This document shows positions 4,339 through 6,080 of a stretch of 6,080 nt of DNA, piece after piece. The notes under the pieces were generated by a model, which ran no database searches, was not told the DNA's origin, and saw only the letters and a program-made list of their open reading frames with translations. The translations under genes were made by a program, and so were the position numbers. The stretch is from JAQBDA01 sp041301185 (GTDB taxonomy: Bacteria; Chloroflexota; Anaerolineae; Anaerolineales; UBA4823). The stretch's first letter is position 1, and each line of letters opens with the position of its first letter. The DNA lies in NCBI GenBank assembly GCA_041301185.1, contig JBFYSV010000357.1:1-6080 (forward strand), in the 5' to 3' direction.

Positions 4339-5358
4339 ATGAACAACACAATGGAAGACCCCGAAAAAACCAAACTGAAACAGCCGCCCGTCTTGTTCAA
4401 CCAGACCCAGCAGATCATTAACCACCTGACGGACCTGCTCGGCGGCAGCCTGATCGCCTACTGGAACAGCCCCAAGGGCGCCGTGGTCCACAACGATGTG
4501 GTCGCCCTGTACGAGATCCTGGAGATGATGGGCCAACAGGACACCATCCACCTGTTTATCAAATCGGACGGCGGTCACGGTCAGGCCTCCTTGCGCCTGA
4601 TCAATCTGGCCCGCCAGTACTGCAAGCGCCTGGTCGCCCTGGTCCCACTGGAATGCGCTTCTGCCGCCACCATCATGGCCCTCGGCGCAGACCAGATCCT
4701 GATGGGCCCGATGGCTTTCCTGACCTCGGTGGACACCTCCCTGACCCACGATCTCTCGCCCATCGACCGGGATAATGACCTGGTCAGCGTCAGCCTGGAC
4801 GAGCTGACCCGGGTGATCGGCCTTTGGCGCGGCGAGCAGATCGACACCAAAGAAAACCCATACAAAGTGCTCTTCCAGTACGTCCACCCGCTGGTGATCG
4901 GGGCGGTCGACCGGGCTGAGTCGCTCTCGATCATGCTCTGCAAGGAGCTGCTCGCCTACCATATCCCCGACGAGGTCAAAGCCGAGGAGATCGCCCGGGC
5001 TCTCAACGCCAAATATCCCTCTCACAGCTACCCGATCCTCTTCAACGAAGCCCGGCGCATTGGCCTGAAAGTCGATCACATGGCCCCGGAGATCAACACC
5101 TTGCTCCTGGCGCTGAACAGTATGTACAGCGAGATGGGACAGCGCGCCACCACCGACTTCGACGACACCCACTCGCACAGCAACGAGATCGCCAATATCT
5201 GGGAGACCAGTGGCGTCCAGGTCTTCTACCAAATCGACAAAGACTGGTACTACCGCACCGAGGAGCGGCGCTGGCTCTCGATGAACGACAACAGCAGCTG
5301 GCAGCGTCTCGAGCGGATCAACGGCAAGACCCGCAAAACCCGGCTGCACATCGCCTGA
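4339..5358 (+). CDS. SDH_sah / ClpP-crotonase-fold serine protease homologue, apparently soluble
   Basis: This 339-residue protein resembles the 'serine dehydrogenase proteinase' (SDH_sah) family, relatives of SppA and ClpP. Landmarks in order are HLFIKSDGGHGQASLRLINLA (71-91), with G78-G79 at the expected oxyanion position, and LVPLECASAATIMALGADQI (101-120), with S108 as the candidate nucleophile. Then come MGPMAFLTSVDTSL (122-135), matching the family's GPxxxLGxxDPQ block, and a helical region ending in SHSYPILFNEARRIGLKV, the family's typical THDYPIT-EEAxxLGL motif. Many relatives carry an N-terminal membrane helix; none is visible here, so it is probably cytosolic. The last 60 residues add a Trp/Tyr-rich tail (WYYRTEERRWLSM, SSWQRLERINGK) that I do not recognise. 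The Ser/Lys or Ser/His partner is not certain, so activity is inferred. The first ATG is taken, but an in-frame ATG four codons later is possible. A strong terminator follows 2 bases after the stop. Confidence 0.82.
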   Translation: MNNTMEDPEKTKLKQPPVLFNQTQQIINHLTDLLGGSLIAYWNSPKGAVVHNDVVALYEILEMMGQQDTIHLFIKSDGGHGQASLRLINLARQYCKRLVALVPLECASAATIMALGADQILMGPMAFLTSVDTSLTHDLSPIDRDNDLVSVSLDELTRVIGLWRGEQIDTKENPYKVLFQYVHPLVIGAVDRAESLSIMLCKELLAYHIPDEVKAEEIARALNAKYPSHSYPILFNEARRIGLKVDHMAPEINTLLLALNSMYSEMGQRATTDFDDTHSHSNEIANIWETSGVQVFYQIDKDWYYRTEERRWLSMNDNSSWQRLERINGKTRKTRLHIA

Positions 5359-5360
5359 TA

Positions 5361-5401
5361 AAAAAAGCTGTTTGCGGAAATAACCCGCAAACAGCTTTTT
5401 T
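5361..5401. terminator. bidirectional rho-independent terminator
   Basis: A perfect 17-base-pair stem pairs 5361-5377 with 5385-5401 around a 7-base loop. The core is GCTGTTTGCGG / CCGCAAACAGC, preceded by six A and followed by six T, so it reads as an intrinsic terminator on both strands. It begins 2 bases after the protease stop and serves the convergent surface-protein gene from the other side. Confidence 0.93.
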
Positions 5402-5414
5402 GTTTTCTCCATAT

Positions 5415-5445
5415 CCCTCTCCCGCTTGCGGGGGAGGGCAGGGTG
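5415..5445. repeat. degenerate half copy of the CCCTCTCCC palindromic repeat
   Basis: CCCTCTCCCGC (5415-5425) pairs with GCGGGGGAGGG (5428-5438) with one mismatch (U-G in RNA) around a very short loop. It is followed by CAGGGTG, as in the right end of the complete element at 1611-1617. The left outer arm and first hairpin are absent. It lies between the terminator and the surface-protein stop codon. Confidence 0.65.
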
Positions 5446-5458
5446 GGGGCTTACTTGC

Positions 5459-6080
5459 CTACTTCTGGATCAGCGGCAGGTAAAGGGTTGGTCCGCCGCC
5501 AGAGCCGGTTACGGTCACTTCAGCCGTGGCGCTGTCTGAGGCCGTCAGGCTGCCCGCCCCGTAAGCCGTCCAGGTAGCAATGCTGGTCGTGTCGCTGCTG
5601 ATCACCGCGCTGATAGATAGGCCTGCAGCGACCGTGTCCACGCTTGCCCCGGGTTGCAGGTCGTAAGCCAGCCCGTTGAAAATCTCGCCCAGCTGGTCAT
5701 CCTCCAGATCGTGCAGGGAGAGCGCCACGTTACCGGTATTCTCGACCGTGTAACAGTAATACACCTCGGTGCCAGGGTCGACCTCCAGGCTGCTGGTTGC
5801 CGCACACACGCCCGCCGCATTGCCAACGGTCATGCTCAGCTCGATTGCCGGGTTGTTGACGGTTACCGTGGCAGTGTCGGTTGCGGAGACACTGACCCCA
5901 CCGCCATTATACGCGGTCCAGGTAGCAGCATTGGTGGTAGTGGTCGTCATCACCTGGCTGATTGTCAAGCCAGCCGTAACGGTATCCACGCTAGCCCCAG
6001 GTTGCAGGTCATACGCTAAACCGCTGAAGATGGCGCCCAGCTGGTCATCGACCAGATCATGCAGGGGCAGCGGGGTATTA
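5459..6080 (-). CDS. C-terminal part of a secreted/surface protein with DUF11/DUF7507-like repeats
   Basis: The frame is open to the right edge of the window, so the 206 visible residues are only the end of a probably much larger protein; the true start and any signal peptide are outside. GTG at 5987-5989 lies inside a repeat and is not a credible start. One full repeat and one partial repeat are seen, with a period of 116 residues. Shared blocks are LHDLxDDQLGxIFxGLAYDLQPGASVDTVxAGLxIS and ATWTAY. The complete unit also carries a Cys pair, GVCAATSS and VYYCYTV, which could form a disulfide outside the cell. The Ser/Thr/Val-rich, beta-strand-like composition fits DUF11/DUF7507-type Ig-like stalk domains in surface proteins. 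The chain ends with a Gly-rich linker (GSGGGP) and LYLPLIQK, a tail I recall from many Chloroflexota extracellular proteins. It probably acts at the cell surface as an adhesive or structural protein; its partner is unknown. Confidence 0.82.
   Translation of the reverse strand, partial: NTPLPLHDLVDDQLGAIFSGLAYDLQPGASVDTVTAGLTISQVMTTTTTNAATWTAYNGGGVSVSATDTATVTVNNPAIELSMTVGNAAGVCAATSSLEVDPGTEVYYCYTVENTGNVALSLHDLEDDQLGEIFNGLAYDLQPGASVDTVAAGLSISAVISSDTTSIATWTAYGAGSLTASDSATAEVTVTGSGGGPTLYLPLIQK
5573..6079 (-). repeat. tandem protein-coding repeat, 348-base period
   Basis: The coding sequence repeats with a 348-base (116-codon) offset: the asparagine codon at 6077-6079 corresponds to that at 5729-5731, and the LHDL histidine codons are at 6059-6061 and 5711-5713. 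In the first 45 residues of the two units, 34 are identical. The copies could recombine to change domain number. Only the last unit and the end of the one before it are visible, so the count is unknown. Confidence 0.75.

Noticed and set aside
4309..5412. A 367-codon open frame on the minus strand opposite the protease gene
   Set aside because: It is longer than the plus-strand gene but has no recognisable motif, is rich in Val, Gly, Asp and Gln as expected of antisense frames in GC-rich DNA, and starts across the terminator hairpin. The plus-strand product has clear SDH_sah motifs.

Overview
The window looks like a stretch of bacterial chromosome, most likely from Chloroflexota (Anaerolineae-like). 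This is an inference from four signs: GC-rich genes (about 65% in hand-counted lines), a secreted-type protein with CATSS/YYCYTV repeats ending in LYLPLIQK, a soluble SDH_sah-type serine protease, and several families of short palindromic repeats between the genes. No plasmid, phage or IS transposase gene is visible, and I see no rRNA, tRNA or CRISPR array.

Left part, minus strand (1-1490). A galE-like SDR sugar-nucleotide epimerase (480-1409) is followed by ruvA (395 down to the window edge, C-terminal third missing). The 84-base gap between them is almost filled by a CACAGAG palindromic repeat that runs from the epimerase stop codon to just before the ruvA ribosome binding site.

Middle, plus strand (1490-3537). 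A compound palindromic repeat of the CCCTCACCC / CCCTCTCCC type (1498-1621) leads straight into a DUF559 Vsr-like nuclease gene (1634-2005), and the repeat end forms part of that gene's Shine-Dalgarno. The nuclease gene is much AT-richer (about 48% GC) than its neighbours and looks acquired. A RimJ/RimL-type GNAT acetyltransferase (2011-2532) follows 5 bases after its stop. Next come a small AATTCG tandem repeat and an unrecognised polytopic membrane protein of about ten helices (2596-3537).

Right part (3538-6080). A HemG-like flavodoxin (3545-4066, minus) converges on the membrane protein with a 7-base gap. It diverges from an SDH_sah/ClpP-fold serine protease homologue (4339-5358, plus). 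The 272-base divergent region holds a second CACAGAG palindrome and candidate promoters for both directions. A strong bidirectional intrinsic terminator (5361-5401) and a degenerate piece of the CCCTCTCCC repeat separate the protease from the 3' end of a gene for a repeat-containing surface protein (5459 to the right edge, minus).

The genes do not form one pathway: DNA repair, sugar-nucleotide metabolism, acylation, redox, proteolysis and cell surface are mixed. The strongest candidate for something under-described is the pairing of a palindromic repeat with an AT-rich DUF559 nuclease gene, together with the placement of the CACAGAG repeats directly ahead of translation start regions. Both repeat types resemble sequences I recall as common in environmental bacterial genomes, so the repeats are probably not new. 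Their function and any link to the nuclease are the open points.
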